The notes beneath the pieces were generated by a model, which ran no database searches, was not told the origin of the DNA, and saw only the letters and a list, made by a program, of their open reading frames with translations. This document shows positions 23,515 through 31,826 of a DNA stretch of 64,000 bases, piece after piece (positions within the stretch are counted from its first letter, which is position 1; every line of letters starts with the position of its first letter). This DNA is from Amycolatopsis sulphurea (GTDB lineage: Bacteria > Actinomycetota > Actinomycetes > Mycobacteriales > Pseudonocardiaceae), in assembly GCF_002564045.1 (NCBI RefSeq), contig NZ_PDJK01000002.1, forward strand, positions 2,790,001 to 2,854,000. Direction: 5' to 3'. Position numbers and translations under genes: made by a program.

Positions 23515-24446
23515 ACACTCTGCTGAACAAGAAAAAGGAACCGATCGACAAGCTCGCCGCGAGTTCGGTGAGTGGGCGGAGCCTCGGCGCCGAGGCGTTC
23601 CGCCGGATGCTGCGCAGCCCGGTGGCCATCACCGGTGGCGTGATCACCCTGCTGTTCCTGCTGCTGGCCATTTTCGCGCCGCTGCTCACCCCGAAGGACC
23701 CGCAGACGCGGTATCTGCAGGACCAGGTTCAGCTCGGCCGCGGCATCATTCCCGGCGCACAGCCCGGTTTCCCGCTCGGCGTGGACGATTTCGGCCGCGA
23801 CTTCCTGTCCCGCCTGCTCGTCGGCGCGCAGCAGACGCTGCTGGTCGGGGTGCTGGCCACGGTGATCGGCGTGCTGCTCGGGGTGATCATCGGCGGTATC
23901 GCGGGCGCGTTCGGCGGCTGGGTCGACACCGTCCTCATGCGACTGGTCGACGTGCTGCTCGCGTTTCCCTCGCTGCTGCTGGCGATCTCCATCGCGGCGT
24001 TGTTCGCGAAGCCGAGCCAGTGGACGGTGATCCTCGCCGTGTCGATCATCGGCGTGCCGATCTTCGCCCGGCTGCTGCGTGGATCCATGCTGGCGCAACG
24101 GGAAGCGGACCACGTGCTGGCCGCGACCTCGCTCGGGGTCAAGCGTGGCACGATCGTGTTCCGGCATATGCTGCCCAACTCGCTCGGCCCGGTGATCGTG
24201 CAGGCCACGCTGACCCTGGCCACCGCGATCCTGGAGGCCGCCGCACTGTCCTTCCTCGGCCTCGGCGATCCGGACCCGACCCGGGCGGAGTGGGGGCTGA
24301 TGCTGGGCAACGCCTCGCGCCAGTTCCTCGACATCCGCCCGGAGCTGGCGTATTACCCGGCCGTCGCGATCATCGTGGTGGCGCTCGGGTTCACGCTGCT
24401 CGGCGAGTCCCTGCGCGAAGCCCTCGACCCGAAGAACCGGCGGTGA
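23511..24446 (+). CDS. ABC importer permease (DppC/OppC type)
   Basis: A 311-residue permease. The N-terminal cytoplasmic tail and first membrane segment (RSPVAITGGVITLLFLLLA) are followed by LGVDDFGRDFLSRLLVGAQ, a family signature, and the EAA loop ADHVLAATSLGVKRG...HMLPNSLGP. It starts at GTG 23511, overlapping the previous permease gene. It pairs with the DppB-type subunit. Confidence 0.95.
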   Translation: MNTLLNKKKEPIDKLAASSVSGRSLGAEAFRRMLRSPVAITGGVITLLFLLLAIFAPLLTPKDPQTRYLQDQVQLGRGIIPGAQPGFPLGVDDFGRDFLSRLLVGAQQTLLVGVLATVIGVLLGVIIGGIAGAFGGWVDTVLMRLVDVLLAFPSLLLAISIAALFAKPSQWTVILAVSIIGVPIFARLLRGSMLAQREADHVLAATSLGVKRGTIVFRHMLPNSLGPVIVQATLTLATAILEAAALSFLGLGDPDPTRAEWGLMLGNASRQFLDIRPELAYYPAVAIIVVALGFTLLGESLREALDPKNRR

Positions 24447-24452
24447 ATCCCG

Positions 24453-25448
24453 ATGGCACTCCTTGAAGTCCGCGACCTGGAGGTCGTGTTCCAGCGCAGG
24501 GGCGAGCAGCCGTTCACCGCGGTGGACGGCGTCAGCTTCGACGTCGAGCCCGGTCAGACGGTCGGGCTGGTCGGCGAGTCCGGCTGCGGCAAGTCGGTGA
24601 CCTCGCTGGCGATCATGCGGCTGCTGGCCAAGCGCGGCAACCGGGTCGGCGGCTCGGTCCGGTTCGAGGGCACCGATCTGCTCACCCTGTCCGACCGGCA
24701 GATGCGCGATCGCCGTGGCCGTGATCTCGGCATGGTGTTCCAGGACCCGCTGTCCTCGCTGAACCCGGTCATCCCGATCGGGCTGCAGATCACCGAGGTG
24801 CTGGAGCGGCACCGGGACCTGCCCCGCAGGAAGGCCCGGATCGAGGCCACCGAACTGCTGGACAAGGTCGGCATCCCGGACCCCTCGCGGCGGCTTTCCG
24901 AGTACCCGCACCAGCTTTCCGGCGGGATGCGGCAGCGCGCGCTGATCGCGATCGCGCTGGCCTGTCGTCCGCGGCTGCTCATCGCCGACGAGCCGACCAC
25001 CGCGCTCGACGTGACCATTCAGGCGCAGATCCTCGCGCTGCTGCGGGAACTGGTGCGTGACACCGGTACCGCGCTGATCATGATCACGCACGATCTCGGC
25101 GTGGTGGCCGGGCTGTGCGACGAGGTGAACGTGCTGTACGGCGGCCGGATCGTGGAGCGCAACCAGCGGCACGAGCTGTTCGCGCAGCCGCGGCACCCCT
25201 ACACGCACGGCCTGCTCGCCTCGATCCCGCGGCTGGACGAGGGACGCGGCGAGAAGCTGGTGCCGATCCGCGGTTCGGTGGCCGACAACATCCCGTGGCA
25301 GGGCGGCTGTGCCTTCGCGCCGCGTTGCCCGAACGCCGTGCCGGCCTGCCGGGAGGGTGCCCCGGAACTCGTTCCGGATCGCACCGGCCTGCTGCGCTGC
25401 CACAACCCGGTGGAGCCCGTGGTGGCCGCCGGAGGAGGGACCCGATGA
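24453..25448 (+). CDS. ABC importer ATP-binding protein (DppD type)
   Basis: A 331-residue ATPase. Walker A is GESGCGKSVTSLA, the Q-loop is MVFQDPLSSLNP, the signature is LSGGMRQRALIAIAL and Walker B is LLIADEPTTALD, followed by the H-loop ITHDLG. The C-terminal oligopeptide-transporter Cys region (CAFAPRCPNAVPAC) can hold an iron-sulfur cluster in some relatives. It ends in an ATGA overlap with the second ATPase. Confidence 0.95.
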   Translation: MALLEVRDLEVVFQRRGEQPFTAVDGVSFDVEPGQTVGLVGESGCGKSVTSLAIMRLLAKRGNRVGGSVRFEGTDLLTLSDRQMRDRRGRDLGMVFQDPLSSLNPVIPIGLQITEVLERHRDLPRRKARIEATELLDKVGIPDPSRRLSEYPHQLSGGMRQRALIAIALACRPRLLIADEPTTALDVTIQAQILALLRELVRDTGTALIMITHDLGVVAGLCDEVNVLYGGRIVERNQRHELFAQPRHPYTHGLLASIPRLDEGRGEKLVPIRGSVADNIPWQGGCAFAPRCPNAVPACREGAPELVPDRTGLLRCHNPVEPVVAAGGGTR

Positions 25449-26581
25449 CGGTGTCGAATCCGCAGACCCCGGCCGCCTCGTCGCCCGCCGGTGAGGTCCT
25501 GCTGGAGGTCACCGACCTCAAGGTGCACTTCCCGATCAAGCGCGGGGTGGTCGTCGACCGGACGGTCGGGCACGTGTTCGCGGTGGACGGGGTGGATCTG
25601 GCCATCCGGCGCGGCGAGACCTACGGCCTGGTCGGGGAATCCGGCTGTGGCAAGTCCACCCTCGGCCGCGCGATCCTGCGGTTGACCGAGCCGACCGGCG
25701 GCCAGGTCGTCTTCGACGGCACGGACGTGGCCCGGCTCAAGGGCGAGCGGCTGCGCCAGGCCCGGCGGCGGATGCAGATGATCTTCCAGGACCCGATGTC
25801 CAGTCTCGACCCGCGTCAGTCGGTCGAGTCGATCCTGCTCGAGGGCATGCACGCGCACGGCCTCGACCGGGACAAGGAAGCCACCGGGCGGCGGTTGCGG
25901 GAGCTGCTCGCCGCGGTCGGCCTGCCGGAGTCCGCATTGCGGAAGTACCCGCACGAGTTCTCCGGTGGCCAGCGTCAGCGCATCGGCATCGCGCGGGCGC
26001 TGGCGGTGGAACCGGACCTGATCGTGGCCGACGAGCCGGTGTCCGCGTTGGACGTTTCGGTGCAGGCGCAGGTGGTGAACCTGCTGGAGGAGCTGCAGCA
26101 GGAGCTGGGCCTGACCTACCTGGTGATCGCGCACGATCTGGCCGTGGTGCGGCACATCTCCGACCGGATCGGCGTGATGTATCTCGGCGCGCTGGTCGAG
26201 GAGACCGGTTCGGCGGAGCTGTACGAGAACCCGCTGCACCCCTACACACGGGCGCTGCTGTCCGCGATCCCGGTGCCGGATCCGGTGGTCGAGGACAGCC
26301 GCGAGCAGATCCTCCTGGCCGGTGACCTGCCGTCCCCGGCCAACCCGCCGAGCGGCTGCCGCTTCCACACCCGGTGCCCGTGGCGGCAGGCCACCCTGTG
26401 CGACACCGACCGTCCGCAGCTGCGCGAGATCGGGGACGGGCACCGAGTGGCCTGTCACTACGCCGAGGACGTCCGCGACGGCCTGATCCAGCCGCACAAG
26501 GTCGAACCGGAGCTGGTCGAAGCTTCGGTGAACCCGGACGCCGCCGCGCCGGATGTGGGGTCGGTGACCGAGATCCTCTGA
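25445..26581 (+). CDS. ABC importer ATP-binding protein (DppF type)
   Basis: A 378-residue ATPase that forms the heterodimeric motor with the DppD-type protein. Walker A is GESGCGKSTLGRA, the Q-loop MIFQDPMSSLDPRQ, the signature FSGGQRQRIGIARAL, Walker B LIVADEPVSALD and the H-loop IAHDLA. The C-terminal Cys motif is CRFHTRCPWRQATLC. A roughly 40-residue acidic tail follows that motif. Last gene of the importer operon. Confidence 0.95.
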   Translation: MTVSNPQTPAASSPAGEVLLEVTDLKVHFPIKRGVVVDRTVGHVFAVDGVDLAIRRGETYGLVGESGCGKSTLGRAILRLTEPTGGQVVFDGTDVARLKGERLRQARRRMQMIFQDPMSSLDPRQSVESILLEGMHAHGLDRDKEATGRRLRELLAAVGLPESALRKYPHEFSGGQRQRIGIARALAVEPDLIVADEPVSALDVSVQAQVVNLLEELQQELGLTYLVIAHDLAVVRHISDRIGVMYLGALVEETGSAELYENPLHPYTRALLSAIPVPDPVVEDSREQILLAGDLPSPANPPSGCRFHTRCPWRQATLCDTDRPQLREIGDGHRVACHYAEDVRDGLIQPHKVEPELVEASVNPDAAAPDVGSVTEIL

Positions 26582-26618
26582 CGCCGGGTGGGGAGCCGTC
26601 CGGCGCGACGGCTCCCGC

Positions 26619-27052
26619 TCAGGGCTGGAGGTCGACCGCGGCGCGCATCGTGCCGTCCATGGAGAACGGCGTCGAGTTGTGCTCGTGCACGATGCGCCAG
26701 CCGTCGTCGCCGTGGCGCAGGACCAGTGTGCTGCGGCACCACGGCGTGAACGGTTCGCTCGCCCCCTGTGACACGGCGGACACCTTCGCCAGTGCGGTCA
26801 CCACGGCCAGCTCACCCGAAGTGGTGGTGGCTTCGTCGTGATACGTGTAGGAAACCGGGCTCGCGAACGAGCCGAACCACTGCGTGAGGTACTCCGCGGA
26901 GTGCGTAGCGGCGGCGCGAGGTCGAACTTCACCGCGCCGGGGGCGTGGCCGGCCCCCAGCCGTGCCGGGTCCTTCGCCTGCATCGCGGCGGTGCGCTCGG
27001 CCAGCAGTTCGCGGATCTCTTGCTCGGACCGGGGTTGCCTTCCGCAAGACAT
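26619..27052 (-). pseudogene. SnoaL/DUF4440-like protein, frameshifted
   Basis: Two overlapping minus-strand frames together make one small NTF2-fold protein. Frame one gives EIRELLAERTAAMQAKDPAR and VKFDLAPPLR; frame two continues with THSAEYLTQWFGSF, VSYTYHDEATT and DDGWRIVHEHNSTPFSMDG. The switch is near 26905-26915. DLAPPL and WRIVHEH are typical of DUF4440/SnoaL-like proteins, so the break is inside one domain. The ancestral start is ATG 27052. A one-base sequencing error is possible. Confidence 0.7.
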
Positions 27053-27205
27053 CCGACAAACGCCGTTTTTGTATGTTATGTCCAGAAAAATCTGTCTCAA
27101 GATGGACCCCACCCCCGACTGAAGGGTGACGCCGGTCGGTGGCGGTCCCCGGTACGCTGCTCAGTACCGGTATGTAACAGGCGAAAAGCAGGGAGTTTGG
27201 CGCAC

Positions 27206-27853
27206 GTGAGTATCGAGCACTGGCTGGAGGCGATTCCGCCCATCTCGGTCTACCTGCTGGTCGGCCTCGTGGTGATGATCGAGAGCCTCGGCGTCCCGCT
27301 GCCCGGCGAGATCGTGCTGGTGAGCGCGGCGCTGCTGGCGTCCTCGCACGCCGGTCTGAACCCGCTGTGGATCGGCGGACTGGCCACCGCGGGCGCGATC
27401 ATCGGCGACAGTATCGGCTATGTGATCGGGCGCAAGGGCGGCAAACGGCTCTTCGCCTGGGCGGGCCGCAAGTTCCCCAAGCATTTCGGCCCGTCCCATA
27501 TCGCGAACGCCGAACGGATGTTCCAGAAGCGCGGGATGTGGGCGGTGTTCTTCGGCCGCTTCGTCGCGGTCCTGCGCATCCTGGCCGGTCCGCTCGCCGG
27601 TTCGCTGAACATGCACTACCCGCGCTTCTTCATCGCGAACGCGCTGGGCGGGATCGTGTGGGCGGGTGGCACCACGGCGTTGATCTACTACCTCGGTGTG
27701 GTCGCGGACCAGTGGCTGAAGGGCTTCCAGTGGGCCGCGCTCGGCGTGGCGCTGGTGATCGGCGTGGTGGTCACCATCGTGCTGAAGAAGCGGATGAGCC
27801 GCGCGCACCCGGAGGAGCACGAGACCACGGAGAAGAACGACGCGGTCGCCTGA
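27206..27853 (+). CDS. DedA family membrane protein
   Basis: A 215-residue member of the DedA/SNARE-associated (VTT) family of putative lipid scramblases. Seen: MIESLGVPLPGEIVLVSAAL, GDSIGYVIGRKGGKR, the conserved GRFVAVLRILAGPLAGSLNM with the family's essential Arg, and a final membrane segment followed by a basic, then Glu-rich tail. GTG 27206 is chosen because CAGGGAG lies about 10 nt upstream. In actinobacteria such proteins support envelope homeostasis; the lipid moved is unknown. Confidence 0.92.
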   Translation: MSIEHWLEAIPPISVYLLVGLVVMIESLGVPLPGEIVLVSAALLASSHAGLNPLWIGGLATAGAIIGDSIGYVIGRKGGKRLFAWAGRKFPKHFGPSHIANAERMFQKRGMWAVFFGRFVAVLRILAGPLAGSLNMHYPRFFIANALGGIVWAGGTTALIYYLGVVADQWLKGFQWAALGVALVIGVVVTIVLKKRMSRAHPEEHETTEKNDAVA

Positions 27854-27863
27854 ATCGCAAACT

Positions 27864-27913
27864 GTGAAGGGGCCCTTCACGGACTCTGAGTCTGTGAAGG
27901 GCCCCTTCACAGC
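27864..27913. repeat. Paired GGGCCC palindrome repeat
   Basis: Two GTGAAGGGGCCCTTCAC-type units around GGACTCTGAGTC, just after the dedA-like stop. Here the next gene is on the same strand, so it would work as a simple terminator. Confidence 0.85.
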
Positions 27914-28009
27914 ATTACCTCGGCGGACGCGTTCCCTCGAAAAACCCGGACGTAAGCTGTCCGGGTTTCCGGGGAAGCTGGTGTTCAGCCGACGAAGGGA
28001 AGCATCGAG

Positions 28010-28927
28010 ATGAGCGGGGAACTGTCCGGCAAGGTCGCACTGGTGGCCGGTGGCACACGCGGGGCGAGCCGGGCGATCGCGGTCGAGCTCGGCCGGGCCG
28101 GGGCGCAGGTCTACGTGACCGGCCGCAGCAGCCGGGCCGGGAAGTCCGAAGTGGACCGTCCGGAGACGATCGAGGGCACGGTGGAGCTGATCGAGGCGGC
28201 CGGCGGCAAGGGCACCGCGGTGCGGGTCGATCACCTGGACAGCGCCGAGGTGGCCGCGCTCGCGGCGCGGATCGAGGCCGAGCACGGCCGGCTGGATCTG
28301 CTCGTCGACGGGATCTGGGGTGGTGATCCCCAACTGGAGTGGGGCAAACCGGTCTGGGCGCACGCGCTGGACAAGAGCCTGCGGATGATCCGGCTGGCGA
28401 TCGACGCGCACCTGATCACCAGCCACCACCTGCTGCCGCTGCTGATCCGCCGCCCGGGTGGGCTGGTGGTCGAGCTGACCGACGGCACCGCCGAGTACAA
28501 CGCCGCCTACCGCAAGGGCACCGCACTTTCCTACTACCTGGCCAAAGCGGCCGCGCATCCGCTGGCGGCCGGGGAGGCGGCGGAGCTGGCGGAGTACGGC
28601 TGCCACGCGGTCGCGTTCACGCCGGGCTGGCTGCGTTCGGAAGCGATGCTCGACATTTACGGTGTCACCGAAGAGAACTGGCGTGAGGCGACCGCCCGTC
28701 AGCCGCATTTCGCGATCTCCGAGACGCCGACCTTCGCGGGGCGTACGGTTGCTGCGCTGGCCGCTGATCCGGATCGTGGCCGCTGGAGTGGTCAGACTGT
28801 CTCAAGTGGACAGTTGGCGGCGGTGTACGGGATTGACGACGTGGATGGCAGCCGCCCGGATGCGTGGCGGTATGTGGTGGAAGTGCAGGACACCGGAAAG
28901 CCCGCGGACGTGACCGGCTACCGCTGA
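28010..28927 (+). CDS. Short-chain dehydrogenase/reductase
   Basis: A 305-residue NAD(P)-dependent SDR enzyme. The cofactor motif is AGGTRGASRAIAVELGRAGA, with YVTGRSSRAG suggesting NADP(H). The catalytic Tyr-Lys pair is probably in LSYYLAKAAAHPLA, and the usual NAG motif is not obvious. The C-terminal part, including WRSGQT-like elements and YGIDDVDGSRPDAWRY, is longer than a minimal SDR and common in actinobacterial members. A GAAGGGAAG ribosome site precedes ATG 28010. Substrate unknown. Confidence 0.88.
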   Translation: MSGELSGKVALVAGGTRGASRAIAVELGRAGAQVYVTGRSSRAGKSEVDRPETIEGTVELIEAAGGKGTAVRVDHLDSAEVAALAARIEAEHGRLDLLVDGIWGGDPQLEWGKPVWAHALDKSLRMIRLAIDAHLITSHHLLPLLIRRPGGLVVELTDGTAEYNAAYRKGTALSYYLAKAAAHPLAAGEAAELAEYGCHAVAFTPGWLRSEAMLDIYGVTEENWREATARQPHFAISETPTFAGRTVAALAADPDRGRWSGQTVSSGQLAAVYGIDDVDGSRPDAWRYVVEVQDTGKPADVTGYR

Positions 28928-29021
28928 GTCACCGGTTCCGCTCGGCCAGCATCCGGCCCACCGCGGCGACCAGCCGTTCGGCGCGCATTACCCGGGTCCC
29001 GAAGCTTGGCGCCCAGACTGA

Positions 29022-29077
29022 AGTCCGTGAAGGGGCCCTTCACGGACTCTGAGTCCGTCAAGGGCCCCTGCACAGCC
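29022..29077. repeat. Paired GGGCCC palindrome repeat, second arm decaying
   Basis: The first unit, GTGAAGGGGCCCTTCAC, is intact; the second reads GTCAAGGGCCCCTGCAC, with two changes that break its symmetry. It lies just beyond the leuA stop, between convergent genes. Confidence 0.8.
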
Positions 29078-29105
29078 ATACCGCAACCAGAGCATCGGGC
29101 GTGGA

Positions 29106-30890
29106 TCAGCGGTGTGCCCGGTTGACCGCGCTGACCACCGCGCGCAGCGAAGCGGCGACGATCGACGGGTCCACGCCCACGCCCCAGAACACGCGGTCGG
29201 AGATCGCGCATTCGATGTAGGACGCGGCCCGCGAGTCGTCGCCGGGGCTGAGCGTGTGCTCGCTGTAGTCCAGCAGCCGCAGGTCGTAGCCCACAGTGGA
29301 CAGTGCGTCGAAGAACGCCGCGATCGGGCCGTTGCCGCGGCCGGTGATCTCGTGTTCGTCGCCCTCGACCCGCACCGTGGCCTCGATGTCGTACTCGCCG
29401 CCGCCGTTGTCGGTGACTCGCTGCTTGACCAGCTCCAGCGGGGTGGCGGGGTCCAGGTACTCGGCGGAGAACGCGTGCCACATCGTCGCCGGGGCGACCT
29501 CGCCGCCCTCGGTGTCGGTGTAGGCCTGCACCACCTTGGAGAACTCGATCTGCAGCCGCCGCGGCAGGTCCAGCTGGTGCTCGGCCTTCATGATGTAGGC
29601 CACGCCACCCTTGCCGGACTGCGAATTCACCCGGATCACGGCCTCGTAGCTGCGGCCGACGTCCTTCGGGTCGATCGGCAGGTACGGCACCTCCCAGGCG
29701 AACTCCTCGACCGGCGTGCCCGCCTTGCCCGCGGCGTCCTTCAGTGCGTCCAGGCCCTTGTTGATCGCGTCCTGGTGGCTGCCGGAGAACGCGGTGAACA
29801 CCAGGTCCCCGCCCCACGGCGAACGCTCGTGCACCGGCAGCTGGTTGCAGTATTCGACGGTCCGCTTGATCTCGTCCATGTCGGAGAAGTCGATCTGCGG
29901 GTCGATGCCCTGGCTGTAGAGGTTCATGCCCAGCGCGACCAGATCCACGTTGCCGGTGCGCTCGCCGTTGCCGAACAGGCAGCCCTCGATCCGGTCCGCG
30001 CCCGCCTGGTACCCCAGCTCGGCCGCGGCGATGCCGGTGCCGCGGTCGTTGTGCGGGTGCAGCGAGAGAATCACCGAGTCACGGCGGGCCAGGTTTCGGC
30101 TCATCCACTCGATCGAGTCGGCGTACACGTTCGGGGTGGCCATCTCGACGGTGGCCGGCAGGTTGAGGATCACCGGCTTTTCCGGCGAGGGCTGCCAGAT
30201 CCCGGTGACCGCGTCGCAGACCTCGACCGCGTAGGACAGCTCGGTGCCGGTGTAGGACTCCGGCGAGTACTGGAAGCGGAAGTCCGTGTCCGGCTGCTTC
30301 GCCGCCAGTTCGGCCACCATTTCCGCACCCTGCGTGGCGATCTTCTTGATGCCTTCGCGCTCCTCGCGGAACACCACGCGGCGCTGCAGGATCGAGGTCG
30401 AGTTGTAGATGTGCACGATGGCCCGCGGCGCGCCTTCGAGCGCCTGGAAGGTGCGCTCGATCAGCTCCGGGCGGCACTGGCTCAGCACCTGGATGTGCAC
30501 GTCCTCCGGGATCGCGCCCTCTTCGATGATCTCGCGGACGAAGTCGAAGTCGGTCTGCGAAGCGGCCGGGAAGCCGACCTCGATCTCCTTGTAGCCCATG
30601 CGGACCAGCAGGTCGAAGAACTTGCGCTTGCGCGCGGGCGACATCGGGTCGATCAGCGCCTGGTTGCCGTCGCGCAGGTCGACCGCGCACCACAGCGGGG
30701 CACGCTCGATGCGCTTGGCCGGCCAGGTGCGGTCGGGCAGGTCGATGTTCTCCACCAGCTGGTGCCACGGCCGGTAGCGATGCACCGGCATGGACGTGCC
30801 GCGCTGGGTGTTCCAGGACGGTTGCCCGGCGGGCGCGGGACGTGAGGGCTTGCGAATACGGCTGGTGGACGTGCGGGGATCGGTGCTCAT
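29106..30890 (-). CDS. leuA: 2-isopropylmalate synthase
   Basis: A 594-residue LeuA that condenses 2-oxoisovalerate with acetyl-CoA in the first committed step of leucine synthesis. The TIM barrel starts at VDLRDGNQALIDPMSP with the metal Asp; other conserved parts are MGYKEIEVGFPAASQTDFDF, LHPHNDRGTGIAAAE with the HxH metal pair, and FGNGERTGNVDL. The C-terminal third (about 450-594) is the allosteric LeuA dimer domain that senses leucine. The length and long N-terminal extension match the mycobacterial type. AGGAG precedes ATG 30890. A Leu-codon leader peptide lies upstream. Confidence 0.97.
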   Translation of the reverse strand: MSTDPRTSTSRIRKPSRPAPAGQPSWNTQRGTSMPVHRYRPWHQLVENIDLPDRTWPAKRIERAPLWCAVDLRDGNQALIDPMSPARKRKFFDLLVRMGYKEIEVGFPAASQTDFDFVREIIEEGAIPEDVHIQVLSQCRPELIERTFQALEGAPRAIVHIYNSTSILQRRVVFREEREGIKKIATQGAEMVAELAAKQPDTDFRFQYSPESYTGTELSYAVEVCDAVTGIWQPSPEKPVILNLPATVEMATPNVYADSIEWMSRNLARRDSVILSLHPHNDRGTGIAAAELGYQAGADRIEGCLFGNGERTGNVDLVALGMNLYSQGIDPQIDFSDMDEIKRTVEYCNQLPVHERSPWGGDLVFTAFSGSHQDAINKGLDALKDAAGKAGTPVEEFAWEVPYLPIDPKDVGRSYEAVIRVNSQSGKGGVAYIMKAEHQLDLPRRLQIEFSKVVQAYTDTEGGEVAPATMWHAFSAEYLDPATPLELVKQRVTDNGGGEYDIEATVRVEGDEHEITGRGNGPIAAFFDALSTVGYDLRLLDYSEHTLSPGDDSRAASYIECAISDRVFWGVGVDPSIVAASLRAVVSAVNRAHR

Positions 30891-30913
30891 TGCTGGGAAT
30901 TCTCCTGAGGAGG

Positions 30914-30978
30914 GGTGCGGTTGACCGGCACCACGAAGCCCCGCGACGAGGAGCCGGTCCGATCAGGCCCCGTCGCGG
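30914..30978 (-). promoter_or_regulatory. Candidate leuA attenuator hairpins
   Basis: In the leuA leader, CCGCGACGGGGCC (30978-30966) can pair with GGCTCCTCGTCGCGG (30955-30941). A second, smaller hairpin GGTGC...GCACC lies at 30932-30914, close to the leuA ribosome site. The 5' arm of the large hairpin overlaps the end of the leader peptide, so ribosome stalling at Leu codons would block its formation. The mechanism is inferred. Confidence 0.5.
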
Positions 30979-31010
30979 CAGCGAAGCAGGAGAGCGCAAG
31001 CCACGGGCAC
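30963..31010 (-). CDS. Putative leuA leader peptide (MPVACALLLRCRDGA)
   Basis: A 15-codon frame upstream of leuA with three consecutive leucine codons (CTC CTG CTT) followed by RCRDGA. It starts at GTG 31010, or at GTG 31004, which lies about 7 nt after a possible TATGGT -10 box and would be leaderless. Leu-run leader peptides ahead of leuA are known in actinobacteria, where scarcity of Leu-tRNA stalls the ribosome and favours leuA expression. No ribosome site is visible for the first start. Confidence 0.55.
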   Translation of the reverse strand: MPVACALLLRCRDGA

Positions 31011-31133
31011 ACCATAACCATGAGCAGGGCCGATTGGGAAGCCGGTGGTGCGATCGAACTGTGACCTCCCGGTGCACGTCCGGGGGTTACCCGCGGGTAG
31101 CGGCAGGCTCGGCGACGTGCCATGCTTCCCGGC

Positions 31134-31511
31134 ATGGGCGAGCACACGGAGGCGGCGCAGAAGGAGGAAACCGAGGCGCGTGCGAAGCGGGCTCCGGTGA
31201 ACTGGCGCCGCACCCGGGAGCAGGCGTGCGGCTTCCTTGCCTCACTCGTGCGCTGGACCGGCCTGGCCTTCGCCGCGATTCTGGTGCTGCACGTGATCTT
31301 CGTGATCGGCTCGGCCAACACGGCCAACGGCATCGTCTCGTTCGTCTCCAGCTGGGCCGGCGGCCTGTCACTCGGCTTCCGCGACCTGTTCACCCCGAGC
31401 GACGAGAAGCTGCGTGTCCTGGTGAACTTCGGGATCGCGGCGATCTTCTGGCTGATCGTGTCCGGCCTGCTGGCGAGGATCCTCCGCCGCATCGGTGGCG
31501 CGGGCGCCTGA
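31134..31511 (+). CDS. Small membrane protein of unknown function
   Basis: A 125-residue protein with a charged N-terminus (EEAxAKR-like), two membrane segments (TGLAFAAILVLHVIFVIG and LVNFGIAAIFWLIVSGLLAR) and a short basic end. I do not recognise a named family. ATG 31134 is preferred to ATG 31122 because a CATGCT -10-like box lies exactly 7 nt upstream, the leaderless arrangement seen at other genes here. It is divergent from leuA. Confidence 0.78.
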   Translation: MGEHTEAAQKEETEARAKRAPVNWRRTREQACGFLASLVRWTGLAFAAILVLHVIFVIGSANTANGIVSFVSSWAGGLSLGFRDLFTPSDEKLRVLVNFGIAAIFWLIVSGLLARILRRIGGAGA

Positions 31512-31559
31512 ACGGCCAGGGGGCACGGCGGTCACCTGTCCCTTGACCCCCGGGCGGAT

Positions 31560-31763
31560 GCGCGCGTTTCCCTTGGGGGACAAGGAAAGCGTGCTGCATC
31601 CGGGCGACGGCCTCGTTGCGGTATGGGTCACCCCTTCGAGGCATTCGGGATTCGCCGGTTCGCAGACCTCGCGCACCATCTGCAGACGCGGCCGGGGCTG
31701 GGGCTGCCGGTGATGTGCTGCGCCGGCGGGATCGGGACCGGCACCCTGCTGGAGGCGGCATAA
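31560..31763 (+). pseudogene. Remnant of a thiolase (FadI-like acetyl-CoA acyltransferase) C-terminus
   Basis: The frame at 31623-31763 reads MGHPFEAFGIRRFADLAHHL and PVMCCAGGIGTGTLLEAA, matching the thiolase end pattern GHPFxATGxR ... CxAGGxGxAxxLEAA. Just upstream, in another frame, DKESVLHPGDGLVAV resembles the preceding DKFNVLGGSxAxGHP segment. A frameshift joins the two, and the other nine tenths of a thiolase is missing. It is non-functional debris. Confidence 0.5.
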
Positions 31764-31826
31764 CGCGGCGGGCTGGTGATTGGGTGGCGCTACGGCATGC
31801 GGGCGGGAAGGAGGTGCCCGGCTAGG

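Noticed and set aside
28929..28988. Short minus-strand frame MRAERLVAAVGRMLAERNR after the SDR gene
   Set aside because: The peptide looks protein-like but is only 19 residues, has no upstream support and is cut off by a repeat; it may be a relic but cannot be assigned.
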